Position numbers and translations under genes: made by a program. DNA of 35,291 nt from Deltaproteobacteria bacterium. Its GTDB lineage: Bacteria > Myxococcota_A > UBA796 > SXON01. Numbering within the stretch: position 1 is the stretch's first letter; each line of letters opens with the position of its first letter. Below the pieces are notes generated by a model. The model did no database searches, was not told the origin of the DNA, and saw nothing but the letters and a program-made list of their open reading frames with translations. The DNA lies in assembly GCA_014191855.1 (NCBI GenBank), contig BJHF01000070.1, forward strand, positions 1 through 35,291, read 5' to 3'. Positions 15,938 to 24,916 of this stretch are shown here, piece by piece.

Positions 15938-17403
15938 TGCCGCCCGTGATGGACTCGGTGGCGCTCGCCGCGCCGCTCGTGCTGCTCGCGCTCATGGGCG
16001 TCGTGCTGATGGTCGCGGCCGCAGTGTTCCGGCCGATGCCGAAAGGCGCGTTCTGGATGGCTTCCTGCGCCACCGTCGCCGGCGCGCTCGTGCTCGTGGC
16101 GCTCAGCTCGGGACAGCCCGCGAACGAGGCGTTCTCGGGCATGCTCCGGATGGACGCGTTCGGGAACTTCTTCGCGTGCGCCTCGCTGTTGGGCGGGTTG
16201 TTCGCGCTGTTGCTCACCGAGTCCTACATGGAGCGCATCGGTGTCCGGGTCGGCGAGCTCTACGCGCTCATGCTGTTCGCGTTGTGCGGCATGCTCGGCA
16301 TGGCCTACAGCAACGACCTGATGATGGTGTTCATCTCGCTGGAGGTGATGAGCCTCGCGATCTATGCGATGTGCGCGATCAAGCGCTCCGACGAGCGCGC
16401 AGTGGAGTCGGGCTTCAAATACTTCATCCTCGGCGCGTTCTCGTCGGCGATCATGCTCTACGGGGTGGCGTTCGTGTTCGGCGCCACGGGGTCCACCTCG
16501 CTCACGACGATCGCGCATTCGCTGGCGTCGAGCGGCGGCGAGGCGGGAACCCTGCTCCTCGTCGGCGTGGCGTTGTTGTTCGTCGGCTTCGGCTTCAAGG
16601 TCGCAAGTGTGCCCTTCCACATGTGGGCGCCCGACGTGTACCAGGGCGCCCCGACAACAGTGACGGCGTTGATGGCTACGGGCGTAAAGGCAGCGAGCTT
16701 CGCGGCGTTTGGTCGCGTCGTGATCGGCGCGCTCGGGGAGGACGCGGGCCACTGGTCCGGGGCGCTCTGGGTCATGGCCGCCGCGACCATGCTCGTCGGA
16801 AATCTCGGGGCGCTGGTGCAGAACGACCTGAAGCGCATGTTCGCGTACAGCTCGATCGCGCACGCAGGGTACATGCTGATGGCGCTCTCATCGGTGTCGG
16901 AAGCCGGCGCTGTTGAGAACGACGGGATCGGGAGCCTCGCCTTCTACATGTTGGCGTACGTCTTCATGAATGCCGGCGCGTTCGCGGTGCTCTCGCTGAT
17001 GACCGACGAGAAGGGTGACGACGCGACGGACATCGCCAAGCTCTCCGGCCTCGGCAAGTCGCACCCGTGGTTGGCGGCGGGTTTGTCCTTGTGCTTGATC
17101 TCCCTCGCCGGCTTGCCGCCCACGATGGGCTTCATCGGCAAGTTCTACCTGTTCGCCGCGGCGATCGGGGCGGGTCAGGTGGGCCTCGCGATGGTGGGTG
17201 CGCTGGGCGCGGCGGCAGGCGTCTACTACTACTTGCGCCCGATGGTGTACATGTACATGAAGGATGGGCACCCGGAGATCGCGCAGGATGGGCGTGCCAA
17301 GCTGGCGCTCGGGGTGTGCGGGGCGCTGCTCGTGGTGTTCGGTCTGATGCCCTCCGCGGTGCTGGCCTGGGCGGATGTGGCGGTACGCTCGGTCATCGGC
17401 TGA
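15937..17403 (+). CDS. nuoN: NADH-quinone oxidoreductase subunit N
   Basis: NuoN is the antiporter-like subunit nearest the quinone site. The 488-residue protein has FISLEVMSLAIYAMCAIKRS, FHMWAPDVYQGAPTTVTALM and NDLKRMFAYSSIAHAGYM, all diagnostic of NuoN. The chosen ATG at 15937 overlaps the nuoM stop (TGATG); the GTG at 15934 directly before it is an alternative. It is the last gene of the operon. An 86-base gap to the next gene holds no hairpin that I can see. Confidence 0.96.
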   Translation: MPPVMDSVALAAPLVLLALMGVVLMVAAAVFRPMPKGAFWMASCATVAGALVLVALSSGQPANEAFSGMLRMDAFGNFFACASLLGGLFALLLTESYMERIGVRVGELYALMLFALCGMLGMAYSNDLMMVFISLEVMSLAIYAMCAIKRSDERAVESGFKYFILGAFSSAIMLYGVAFVFGATGSTSLTTIAHSLASSGGEAGTLLLVGVALLFVGFGFKVASVPFHMWAPDVYQGAPTTVTALMATGVKAASFAAFGRVVIGALGEDAGHWSGALWVMAAATMLVGNLGALVQNDLKRMFAYSSIAHAGYMLMALSSVSEAGAVENDGIGSLAFYMLAYVFMNAGAFAVLSLMTDEKGDDATDIAKLSGLGKSHPWLAAGLSLCLISLAGLPPTMGFIGKFYLFAAAIGAGQVGLAMVGALGAAAGVYYYLRPMVYMYMKDGHPEIAQDGRAKLALGVCGALLVVFGLMPSAVLAWADVAVRSVIG

Positions 17404-17457
17404 GCACTCCGTCGGCGTTTTGACCGTCTGATCGTCGCGGTGGGGACTTCGTGCAGG

Positions 17458-17463
17458 TATACT
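17458..17463 (+). promoter_or_regulatory. Possible -10 element before the lipoprotein operon
   Basis: TATACT lies 27 bases before the start codon of the first lipoprotein gene and matches a sigma-70 -10 well. The nearest -35-like sequence, TTGACC (17420-17425), is 32 bases upstream, far beyond the usual 17, so a complete promoter is not established. If used, the leader would be only about 20 bases and would just include the GGAG ribosome-binding site at 17481-17484. Confidence 0.3.
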
Positions 17464-17489
17464 CGCACGGCCACCCGTCCGGAGCGCCC

Positions 17490-19289
17490 ATGCGGTTTGT
17501 CTACGCCCTCCTCCCGATGCTCCTCGTCGCTTGCCCCGAGGGCGTGAAGGACACGTCTGAGCAGCTCGGCACCCAGGATCAGTCGTTGTCGTTCTGGCCG
17601 CCCGAGGCGGGCCGGGGAACGACGTTTGACGCCAAGATCACCTCCACGAACTCGGTGTTCGACTTCGACGGGAACGACCTCTCGCTCGGAGGCGGCGTCA
17701 CCGTCAACAGCTTCACCGTGCTGGACGGGTGGACGGCCACCGCGAACGTGACGGTAGATCCGGCGGCAACGCTCGGCGCCCGCGATGCGGACGTGACGAC
17801 GCGCGGCGGCGATTTTGAGATCGGCAGCGCGCTCACCATCGTGGACGACAGCTTCGCCCTCGCGCCTTCGCGCGCGAAGATCGGCGAACACATCCAGGTG
17901 GAGCTGATCGGCCAGAACACGGAATGGGTCTCCGGAAAGACGTGGACGGGCTTCGGCGAAGGCGTGGAGGTCAACGCGGTCGACGTGTTGAGCGAAACGT
18001 ACATGCTCGCGGATGTGACCGTTTCCCCCGATGCGATCCCCGGATTGCGGGATGTGTACGTGGAGAACGGCAGCGATCTGACGACGGGCTACAACGCCTT
18101 CCAGGTCGATCGTGTCGGCATCTCCGCGAGCTTCGACCCTGCGGAGGTAACCCAGGGTCAAACGGTGTCGTTCACGATCGTCGGGAAGGACACCCACTTC
18201 TCCAAGAAGACCGACATCCGCTTCTTCCAGTACGGGGATGAGAAGGGCGACATCGTGATCGATAGCATTACGGTGCTCGACGGTGAGAACATGTACGGCC
18301 AGCTCACCGTCTCCAACGCGGCGGAGCTCGGCACCCGGGACATCCTCATCGCCACGGACGACGAAGGCGTGTTCGTTGAAGACGGCACCACGGTGCTCGA
18401 CGCGGACATCGACATCGGCGATGTCGGGATCTCCCGCTGGTTCTACGTGGCGCGCAGCATCGACAACGCTTCGGGCGCGATCAGCGAATACGTCTCGGTC
18501 GGGGCCATCTTCTACCTGCCCCTTGATCCGCCCTGCCCGCCGAACCCGGAGTCGAACTGCACGGACAAGCTGGACAACGACAGCGACGACTACACGGACT
18601 GCAACGACAGCGACTGCTCGACCGACCCCGCCTGCGGCGGTGGCCCGCAGCCCTACGACAGCAACGGCGTATGGCAAACGTACACGACCGGCGGAAGCGC
18701 GGATTGCCCCGCCAATGAAACGGTGAGCGCCGGCGATCACGTTTGGCTGGAGTCGGACTGCAACATCGTGACCCTCGACAAGCACGTCGATGGCGCGTCG
18801 GGCATGATCTACTACAGCAAAGACGACGTCGCGCTGCCAGACTACTGCTTCGACCAGATGTATGCGCTGCACACCGAGGGAGATCCCGAGGGGATTCCTG
18901 AGGAGACCGTGGAGGATGCGCAGCCGACGGTCCCGGCCGACTACGAGATGTTGGTGCCGGGCTGGTGGGGCAACTACACCCACAGCCGCGCCGAGGATCT
19001 CACCTACACGTGGACCCCGGCTCAAACCTACCCGGACGCGTTCTTCGGCACACAGATCTCGGGCGCGCTGGTCGATCCGGAGGGTGCGCAGGGGTACGCC
19101 GGTTCGTTGCCTTGGGATGACGGCGAGCATACCTACACTCCCGATGAACTCGGGCAGTTGAAGGAAGGAAACGCCTCCTTTACCGCCTTCTCCTACATCG
19201 AAGGGCCGCCGGTGGGCTTCACGTTCAGCACGGTCACCACCAAAAGCAGCTCCACGGTGCAGGTGTCGGGGAGCCTCGTCCTGGAATGA
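17490..19289 (+). CDS. Lipoprotein with three Ig-like repeats and a Cys/Asp motif
   Basis: This is a predicted surface or periplasmic lipoprotein of 599 residues. The signal peptide MRFVYALLPMLLVAC ends in the lipobox with Cys15. Three tandem Ig/IPT-like units follow (about 24-125, 126-210, 211-320), each ending in a Gly-x-Arg-Asp strand: LGARD, PGLRD and LGTRD. Near residue 357 is CTDKLDNDSDDYTDCNDSDC, a Cys/Asp motif common in secreted myxobacterial proteins and probably calcium-binding. The C-terminal 200 residues are unassigned. The ATG at 17490 has GGAG 5 bases upstream; an upstream in-frame start would bury the signal peptide. It is the first gene of a five-lipoprotein operon. No enzyme motif is visible. 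Confidence 0.8.
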   Translation: MRFVYALLPMLLVACPEGVKDTSEQLGTQDQSLSFWPPEAGRGTTFDAKITSTNSVFDFDGNDLSLGGGVTVNSFTVLDGWTATANVTVDPAATLGARDADVTTRGGDFEIGSALTIVDDSFALAPSRAKIGEHIQVELIGQNTEWVSGKTWTGFGEGVEVNAVDVLSETYMLADVTVSPDAIPGLRDVYVENGSDLTTGYNAFQVDRVGISASFDPAEVTQGQTVSFTIVGKDTHFSKKTDIRFFQYGDEKGDIVIDSITVLDGENMYGQLTVSNAAELGTRDILIATDDEGVFVEDGTTVLDADIDIGDVGISRWFYVARSIDNASGAISEYVSVGAIFYLPLDPPCPPNPESNCTDKLDNDSDDYTDCNDSDCSTDPACGGGPQPYDSNGVWQTYTTGGSADCPANETVSAGDHVWLESDCNIVTLDKHVDGASGMIYYSKDDVALPDYCFDQMYALHTEGDPEGIPEETVEDAQPTVPADYEMLVPGWWGNYTHSRAEDLTYTWTPAQTYPDAFFGTQISGALVDPEGAQGYAGSLPWDDGEHTYTPDELGQLKEGNASFTAFSYIEGPPVGFTFSTVTTKSSSTVQVSGSLVLE

Positions 19290-20167
19290 TCGTTCTTCTC
19301 ACGGTCGGGCTCTTCGCCTGCACCCCCGACAACGACCTCGCGGCCATCGAGAAAGACGCGATCGCCGTGGTGAACGGCGACTTCGACGACATCCAGAGCA
19401 CGCTCCTGCGCCACGAGATCGGGAGCTCGTCGTACAACGGGTACATCGCGCAGTCGACGACCTGGGTGGGGGATGGTGCCCCCCAGCGCGACGACCCCGG
19501 GCCGAACGTGGAGCAGCTCTTCACGCAGCCGGCCGGCGATCAGCAACACATGCAGATCGAGCTGTACAACGCCGTGTTCGTGAACAGCGGCACCCGCGGG
19601 CTCAACGCCTTCCAGTACAACTATTCGCTCTCGACCGACGACAGCCTGCTTCAGGACCCTGAAGCCATCCAGAACGTGTGTGACTACGTCGAAGCGAACG
19701 GCTCGTTGTTCGTCACCGACTGGGCCTACGATCTCGTGGAGGCCTGCTGGCCCGACAAGATCGAGTTCCTCAACGACGACGAGGTGGTAGACGACGCCCA
19801 GGTGGGCGTGGCGGGTGAGCTGCTCGCGGATGTGCCGGATGAGGCGCTGGCGACCACGCTGGAGTCCACCGTCGCGAACGTCACGTTCAACTACTCGGCG
19901 TTTACCGTGATGGACTCCGTAGCCGACGACGTCGAGGTGCTCCTCAGCGGCGATGTCACCTACGATCCCGGCGGTGGCGACGAGATGAAGGTCCAGAAAG
20001 GGGTGCCGCTCATGGTGCGATTCCCCGTCAGCAAGTCGGGGCAGGTCACCTTCTCCAGCTTCCACCTCTACCCGCAGAACCCTGCGCTGGCCGACGCCGT
20101 GTTGTTTCGAGGCATGGAAGGCCTCGAAGCGGGTGCCGGCGGCAAAAGCGACGAGGCCCTCCAATGA
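19286..20167 (+). CDS. Lipoprotein with GATase/ThuA-like fold
   Basis: A predicted lipoprotein of 293 residues whose signal peptide is unusually short and lacks basic residues (MIVLLTVGLFAC, Cys12). The body resembles class-I glutamine-amidotransferase/ThuA-like Rossmann proteins: YNAVFVNSG, then CDYVEANGSLFVTDWAYDLVE, and near the end VRFPVSKSGQVTFSSFH. The amidotransferase catalytic Cys motif is not seen, so a sugar- or ligand-binding role is more likely than hydrolysis. The ATG overlaps the preceding stop (ATGA), and the next gene overlaps in the same way. Fold assignment is by motif feel only. Confidence 0.7.
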   Translation: MIVLLTVGLFACTPDNDLAAIEKDAIAVVNGDFDDIQSTLLRHEIGSSSYNGYIAQSTTWVGDGAPQRDDPGPNVEQLFTQPAGDQQHMQIELYNAVFVNSGTRGLNAFQYNYSLSTDDSLLQDPEAIQNVCDYVEANGSLFVTDWAYDLVEACWPDKIEFLNDDEVVDDAQVGVAGELLADVPDEALATTLESTVANVTFNYSAFTVMDSVADDVEVLLSGDVTYDPGGGDEMKVQKGVPLMVRFPVSKSGQVTFSSFHLYPQNPALADAVLFRGMEGLEAGAGGKSDEALQ

Positions 20168-21657
20168 AGCGCTCCCTGCTCCTGCCCGCGGCACTGTGGT
20201 TGGCGGCCTGCACCCCGGACAATGGCTTCACGCAAGCCACCACGCTGGACGCCTTCCAGCAAAAGCAGAAGAACACCTTCGACCTGCTGCTGGTGGTGGA
20301 CAACAGCTGCTCGATGTACGAGGAGCAGGCGAAGTTGGCATCGAACTTCGATAACTTCATCCATTATTTTGATGGCACGGACGTGGACTGGCAGCTCGGT
20401 GTGGTGACGACGGACGTAGAGGAGGAGTCCTCGCGTGGGCACCTGATCGGCGGCGACGACGAGATCGTGCTCGCGAACACCAGCGGCAACGAGCAGGATC
20501 GGGTGAGCTACGACCGCACCTGGGCGGGCGCCGAGGGGCAGGTCTGGGCGCTCGACCCTACCTGGTACACGGCGATCAGCAACGACAAAGCCGAACACTG
20601 GTGCGCGGTGGGCGCGGGGACCGCAGGCACCGAGAACGCCTCCTGCGCGCTCGAAACGGAGGGCGGCGGCGCGGATTCACGGTATGGCTCCGTGATCATC
20701 ACCGAGGTGCTTGCCGATCCGGTCGGCGTGGCGGACGACCTGGGCGAGTGGGTGGAGCTGACGAACATCGACAGCGTGGATGTCGACCTGTCCGGCTGGC
20801 AATTGCGCGATGATGGCCGGAACGCCTACACCATCCCCGACGGCACCGTTCTAGCCGCCGGCGAGCAGTTGGTGCTCGCGCGGAGCGCGGACAGCGCGGC
20901 GAACGGCGGCATCACGGCCGATCTGGAGCTGGGCGCCGACTTCACGCTGAACAACAATGTGCTGTACCTGAGCGCGACAACCGAGGGTGCGTCGGAGATC
21001 TTCGCCGAGATGGTGGCCCAGGGCACCAGCGGTTCAGGCATGGAGCAGGGGCTCGAGGCGGCGCGACTCGCGGTAACTGAGCCGAACGCGACCAACTTCA
21101 ACCCCGGCTTCATCCGCCCCGAAGCAAACTTGAACCTGATGATCTTCTCAGACGAGGCGGACGTTTCCCCCGATCCCGTGCCCACCTACCTGTCGGACTT
21201 CGCGGCGGTGAAGGGGGATGCGGCGTTCCGCGACCACAGCATCATGAACGTGTCGGCGGTCGTCGGCTCCGATCCTCCCGAGTTCGCCGGCGAGCCGAGC
21301 TGCTCCTCCGCGAACGGCGATGCGGTGTACGGAGCCCGGTACGTGGACGCGGTTTCTCAAACGGGCGGCCTCATCGACTCCATTTGCGACGAGGACTTCT
21401 CCCCGCTGGTTGAGCAGCTCGGGTTGACGCTCTCTGGCCTGCAGGCGGAGTTCGCGCTCAGCCGCTTCCCCGATCTCGACACGTTGAAGGTGGCGATCTA
21501 CGACACGCCGGACACCGAGAGCAAGGTGCGGGACCTCACGCTGGACACCGACTACACCTACGTTGAAGAGCGCAACGCCATCCGCTTCGAGTACGAGCAG
21601 GTGCCCGAGAGCGAGCAGTACATCGTGGCTGAGTACAAGATCCGGAGCGGTGGATGA
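20164..21657 (+). CDS. vWA-domain lipoprotein with inserted lamin-tail domain
   Basis: A predicted lipoprotein of 497 residues (MKRSLLLPAALWLAAC, Cys16). The body is a von Willebrand A domain: LLLVVDNSCSM carries the metal-ion-dependent adhesion site D46-x-S48-x-S50, and LNLMIFSDEADVSP (about 323-336) supplies a later strand. Between these, about residues 173-275, is a separate module: VIITEVLADPV, GEWVELTNIDSVDVDLSGWQ and AGEQLVLARS, the lamin-tail (LTD) beta-sandwich pattern. The C-terminal 90 residues form another beta-rich domain. vWA lipoproteins bind other proteins; partners are presumably the adjacent lipoproteins. The gene overlaps both neighbours by ATGA. Confidence 0.82.
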   Translation: MKRSLLLPAALWLAACTPDNGFTQATTLDAFQQKQKNTFDLLLVVDNSCSMYEEQAKLASNFDNFIHYFDGTDVDWQLGVVTTDVEEESSRGHLIGGDDEIVLANTSGNEQDRVSYDRTWAGAEGQVWALDPTWYTAISNDKAEHWCAVGAGTAGTENASCALETEGGGADSRYGSVIITEVLADPVGVADDLGEWVELTNIDSVDVDLSGWQLRDDGRNAYTIPDGTVLAAGEQLVLARSADSAANGGITADLELGADFTLNNNVLYLSATTEGASEIFAEMVAQGTSGSGMEQGLEAARLAVTEPNATNFNPGFIRPEANLNLMIFSDEADVSPDPVPTYLSDFAAVKGDAAFRDHSIMNVSAVVGSDPPEFAGEPSCSSANGDAVYGARYVDAVSQTGGLIDSICDEDFSPLVEQLGLTLSGLQAEFALSRFPDLDTLKVAIYDTPDTESKVRDLTLDTDYTYVEERNAIRFEYEQVPESEQYIVAEYKIRSGG

Positions 21658-22169
21658 TCGCCTTTTTGTTCCTGGTGCTGGCCTGCCAGACCAGCACCGT
21701 GGCCGAGTGCGCCGAGGACGACCCGTGCGAGTTCGGCCAGGAGTGCATCAGCGGCCGGTGCGTCGCCAAAACCTGCGCCACCTCCGATCAGTGCGGGATC
21801 GAAGAGTATTGTTCGGCGGACAACACCTGTACCGTCGGCTGCCAGGCCGACACGGATTGCATGTACGGGGACCAGTGCAACGTCGAGACGAACACCTGTG
21901 AGCTCGCCCAGTGCACCGACACGCACCTGGACTGCGGCTTCAACGAGTTCTGCTCCATCCAGGGCGACTGCTACGAGGCGGGAGGGTACTTCTGTCGCGA
22001 CTGCGAGGATGAGGGCGACTGCGGCGGCAACGGCAACAAGTGCTTCAACGGCTACTGCGGCGTCGTGTGCCAGACCGACAGCGACTGTCCCGGCGGCTTT
22101 GCCTGCATTCAACCTTACGAAGATACCTTCGTCTGCTACGCCACCTGCTACCTCTACGAGGACAAGTAG
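21654..22169 (+). CDS. Cysteine-rich lipoprotein
   Basis: A predicted lipoprotein of 171 residues with a short signal peptide lacking basic residues (MIAFLFLVLAC, Cys11). The mature part is very Cys-rich, with repeated C-x(n)-D-x-C-x(n)-C units such as CQADTDCMYGDQCNVETNTC and CQTDSDCPGGFAC. These resemble the small disulfide-rich knots (EGF- or dickkopf-like) common in myxobacterial surface proteins. Such modules serve binding and structure; no catalytic residues are expected. The ATG overlaps the vWA stop, and the next gene starts with a GTG overlapping this stop (TAGTG). Confidence 0.75.
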   Translation: MIAFLFLVLACQTSTVAECAEDDPCEFGQECISGRCVAKTCATSDQCGIEEYCSADNTCTVGCQADTDCMYGDQCNVETNTCELAQCTDTHLDCGFNEFCSIQGDCYEAGGYFCRDCEDEGDCGGNGNKCFNGYCGVVCQTDSDCPGGFACIQPYEDTFVCYATCYLYEDK

Positions 22170-24907
22170 TGTCGCCGCGCTTCCTTTGGCCGCTCGCGGT
22201 CATCCTGTGCGCGTGCCCCCCGGGCGAGGACAGCGCCGACGTTGAGCAGTACGCCGGCCCGAAGCTCGTTCATGAGGCGCCCGCCTCGCCGGTGGAGGGC
22301 GTCGCGATCTCCTTGTCGGCCACCGCCACGGACGCGCAGGGCGTGGGCCAGGTGGGCCTGTACTACCGCGTGGCCGGAAGCTCCGTGTGGTCGGCAGCGG
22401 CCATGTCGTCGGACGGCGACGTGTGGACCGGGTCCATCCCCGCCGAGGCCGTGGTTGCGCCTGCGCTCGAATACTACTTCAAAGCCGCCGATCTTGGGGA
22501 TCCTCCCGCAACGAGCTACCTGCCCAAGGAGTCCACCTCGGGGCCGTTCTCGCTCCCCATCAGCGTCATCGGGGAAGGGTTCCCCTTCTATGCCGACTTC
22601 GAGCCGGTGAACCCCGAGCTGCCGTTGCTCTCCGATCTCGGCTGGGGCAGCGCAAACCTGACGTTCCACGGCTACGCCTGGGAGCTGAGCACCGCCCACG
22701 CCCACGGCGGCACCAGCTCCGCCTTCCACTCGCGCACGGCGGCCGACATCACGCCCGCGCCCGAAGACTGGCTGGTGTCCCCGCCCATTGACCTGAGCAC
22801 CGCGCCGACCGCGCAGGTTGTCTGGTACGAATACGGGGTTTCCCCAAGCAAGGGCACGCACGCGCTGATGATCTCCACCGGCAGTAGTCAGCCCGACAGC
22901 GGCGATTGGGTCGCGGTGTCGGAGCTGCTCCCGACGGCGCCGGACGGCGAGTGGGGCCGAAGCAAGGCGTACGATTTGAGCGCCTACGTCGGGGGTGTGG
23001 TGTACCTCGCCTGGGCCTACAAAGGGGCCGATCTCGACGACTGGTCGATCGATGACATCGCGGTAACTGAGCTTCAGCCGGACTTTGCCGAGACCTTCAG
23101 CGTATCGCCAAGCCCGATCCAGGCCGGCGACAGCGGCACGCTCTCGGTAACGGTGACCAACACCTCGCCGGTGGATGCGGCCGACGTGGCCGTCACCGTC
23201 GCGTTCCCCGACGGCGGCGCCAGCGTGTCCACCGAGACGAGCAGCGTTGGCGTGCTGGCGGCGGGGGCGGTCACGACCTCGGACTTCCCGCTGCTCATCG
23301 ACGCGGCGACCCCCCCGAACAGCTACCTCCCGGTGAGCGTCAGCGTCGTCAGCGGTGCGACAACGTTCACCGAAGAAGGTCGACTCCTCGTTGGTCAAGC
23401 CAGCACGGCCTCCGTGGAGTGGCTATCGTTGGACGATGGCGCGCTGCGCCTGGTCGTTGGCGTGGGCGATCCGGAAGCGCCCGACTGGTCTACGGAGCTG
23501 GTGAGCACCACCGTGCTGAGCGGCACCTCCGTCTACACCGCCGACATTACGGATGCCTGGGCCTGGCTCCCGGCGGGCCCCGGGGACTTGCGCTGGTTCG
23601 TCGAAGCGGACTCGGAGACGGGCGGCGCGGTCCTCGACTTTTCGATCACCTACGATGCGCTGACCGAAATCTCGACCATGACCCCGGTCGCGGTGGACAT
23701 CGCCGGTTCAGAGCTCTGTTATCTGCCGCAGCCGCCGGAGCCGGCGCTCACGCGCACCGTCACGTCGCCAACCGAGCTCGACCCGGGCACGGCGGGCGCC
23801 ACGGTCACGCTCACCTTGACGAACCAGGGCGCCGCGACGGCCGGTCCAGTGATCGCCACGCTCGCCTCCACCCACGCCGATCTCACGATCCTCGACGGCG
23901 GTCCCTACGAGATCGACGGCGATACGTTCAAGGACGGGGAAACGCTCACCCTTTCGAGCCTCTTCGTGTTCGACGTCGCGGCCACCCACACCGACTCCGG
24001 ACCGGTCACCGCCGACCTCACGCTCACCGACGGGGTTGAGACGTGGACGCTCCCCGTGAGCCTCCCGGTGCCCTTCCCGGTGCTGCGCCTCACCGGCATC
24101 ACCATCGACGACGATGGGCGCGATGGCATCCTTGATCCCGACGAATACGCCGATCTGGAGTTCCGGATCACCAACGTGGGCGATGAGGCGACGGTTGGCC
24201 TCGTCCGCGGGGTGCTCTCCGTGGAAGCGACATCCACGGCCACGGCGGTTGCGGAGGACAATTCCGAGAACGTCGGCAGCATGAGCTCCGGCAACACGTC
24301 GCTGGTGGACGACTTCAACGTCACGGTCACGGGTGGCGTGGCGGGGGACACCGTCGACTTCCTGATGACCATGACCGACACCGTGCGCACCTACGAGGCG
24401 CGCCAGCAGATTGTGCTGGGCGAAGCGCCATGGATCCCGATGAACGACCTCGGGGACGACGTGGGGGACGTGCTGGATAGCTACGACTTCGACGCGACGG
24501 CCGGCTGGTACCGCGTGGTCGACGGTGTGCTGCAGATGCGCCTCGTGAGCAACACGGTCTTCGATCCGAGCCGCCTCTTCCTCGAAGCGTGGGGCTCCTC
24601 CCCGGCCGCGGACTACGGGCTCTATCGTATCGTGGCCCAGTCGGGACTTGGCGCGCTCCAAGGCTACGACTTCTCCTCGGGTACGTTCTACGACCTCGAA
24701 GATCCCGTCGTGAGCTACCCCGACGCCTACACCGTCGAGCTCGACGTGCCCATCGACAACCTCGCGTTGTCGTTCGATGAGATCAGCCTCGGCTGGGGCA
24801 TCGGCTGGTGCGGCGAGCCCGAGTACTACTGCGACCAGTACCCGGATGGCTGGGGCTACCCGTACACCGGCTACTCCAGCGCGGATTGGTACACGCTGGA
24901 GTGGTAG
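22169..24907 (+). CDS. Large multi-domain Ig/anchor-type lipoprotein
   Basis: A predicted lipoprotein of 912 residues. The start is GTG at 22169, which overlaps the previous TAG and has GAGG 8 bases upstream. The signal peptide MSPRFLWPLAVILCAC ends at Cys16. In order: an Ig-like domain (about 25-135), a MAM/choice-of-anchor-J-type beta sandwich (about 139-300, ending WSIDDIAVTEL), Ig/CARDB-like repeats (about 300-405, 525-635 and 640-750, one with ILDPDEYADLEFRITNVGDE), and a C-terminal Trp/Tyr-rich domain (about 750-912, with WGIGWCGEPEYYCDQYP). Such architectures act as adhesins or scaffolds. It ends 9 bases from a convergent gene, with no terminator hairpin between. Confidence 0.8.
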   Translation: MSPRFLWPLAVILCACPPGEDSADVEQYAGPKLVHEAPASPVEGVAISLSATATDAQGVGQVGLYYRVAGSSVWSAAAMSSDGDVWTGSIPAEAVVAPALEYYFKAADLGDPPATSYLPKESTSGPFSLPISVIGEGFPFYADFEPVNPELPLLSDLGWGSANLTFHGYAWELSTAHAHGGTSSAFHSRTAADITPAPEDWLVSPPIDLSTAPTAQVVWYEYGVSPSKGTHALMISTGSSQPDSGDWVAVSELLPTAPDGEWGRSKAYDLSAYVGGVVYLAWAYKGADLDDWSIDDIAVTELQPDFAETFSVSPSPIQAGDSGTLSVTVTNTSPVDAADVAVTVAFPDGGASVSTETSSVGVLAAGAVTTSDFPLLIDAATPPNSYLPVSVSVVSGATTFTEEGRLLVGQASTASVEWLSLDDGALRLVVGVGDPEAPDWSTELVSTTVLSGTSVYTADITDAWAWLPAGPGDLRWFVEADSETGGAVLDFSITYDALTEISTMTPVAVDIAGSELCYLPQPPEPALTRTVTSPTELDPGTAGATVTLTLTNQGAATAGPVIATLASTHADLTILDGGPYEIDGDTFKDGETLTLSSLFVFDVAATHTDSGPVTADLTLTDGVETWTLPVSLPVPFPVLRLTGITIDDDGRDGILDPDEYADLEFRITNVGDEATVGLVRGVLSVEATSTATAVAEDNSENVGSMSSGNTSLVDDFNVTVTGGVAGDTVDFLMTMTDTVRTYEARQQIVLGEAPWIPMNDLGDDVGDVLDSYDFDATAGWYRVVDGVLQMRLVSNTVFDPSRLFLEAWGSSPAADYGLYRIVAQSGLGALQGYDFSSGTFYDLEDPVVSYPDAYTVELDVPIDNLALSFDEISLGWGIGWCGEPEYYCDQYPDGWGYPYTGYSSADWYTLEW

Positions 24908-24916
24908 CTCGGCGGC

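Noticed and set aside
17420..17463. Complete sigma-70 promoter before the lipoprotein operon (TTGACC plus TATACT)
   Set aside because: The 32-base spacer is far from the usual 17, so only the -10-like hexamer is listed, at low confidence.
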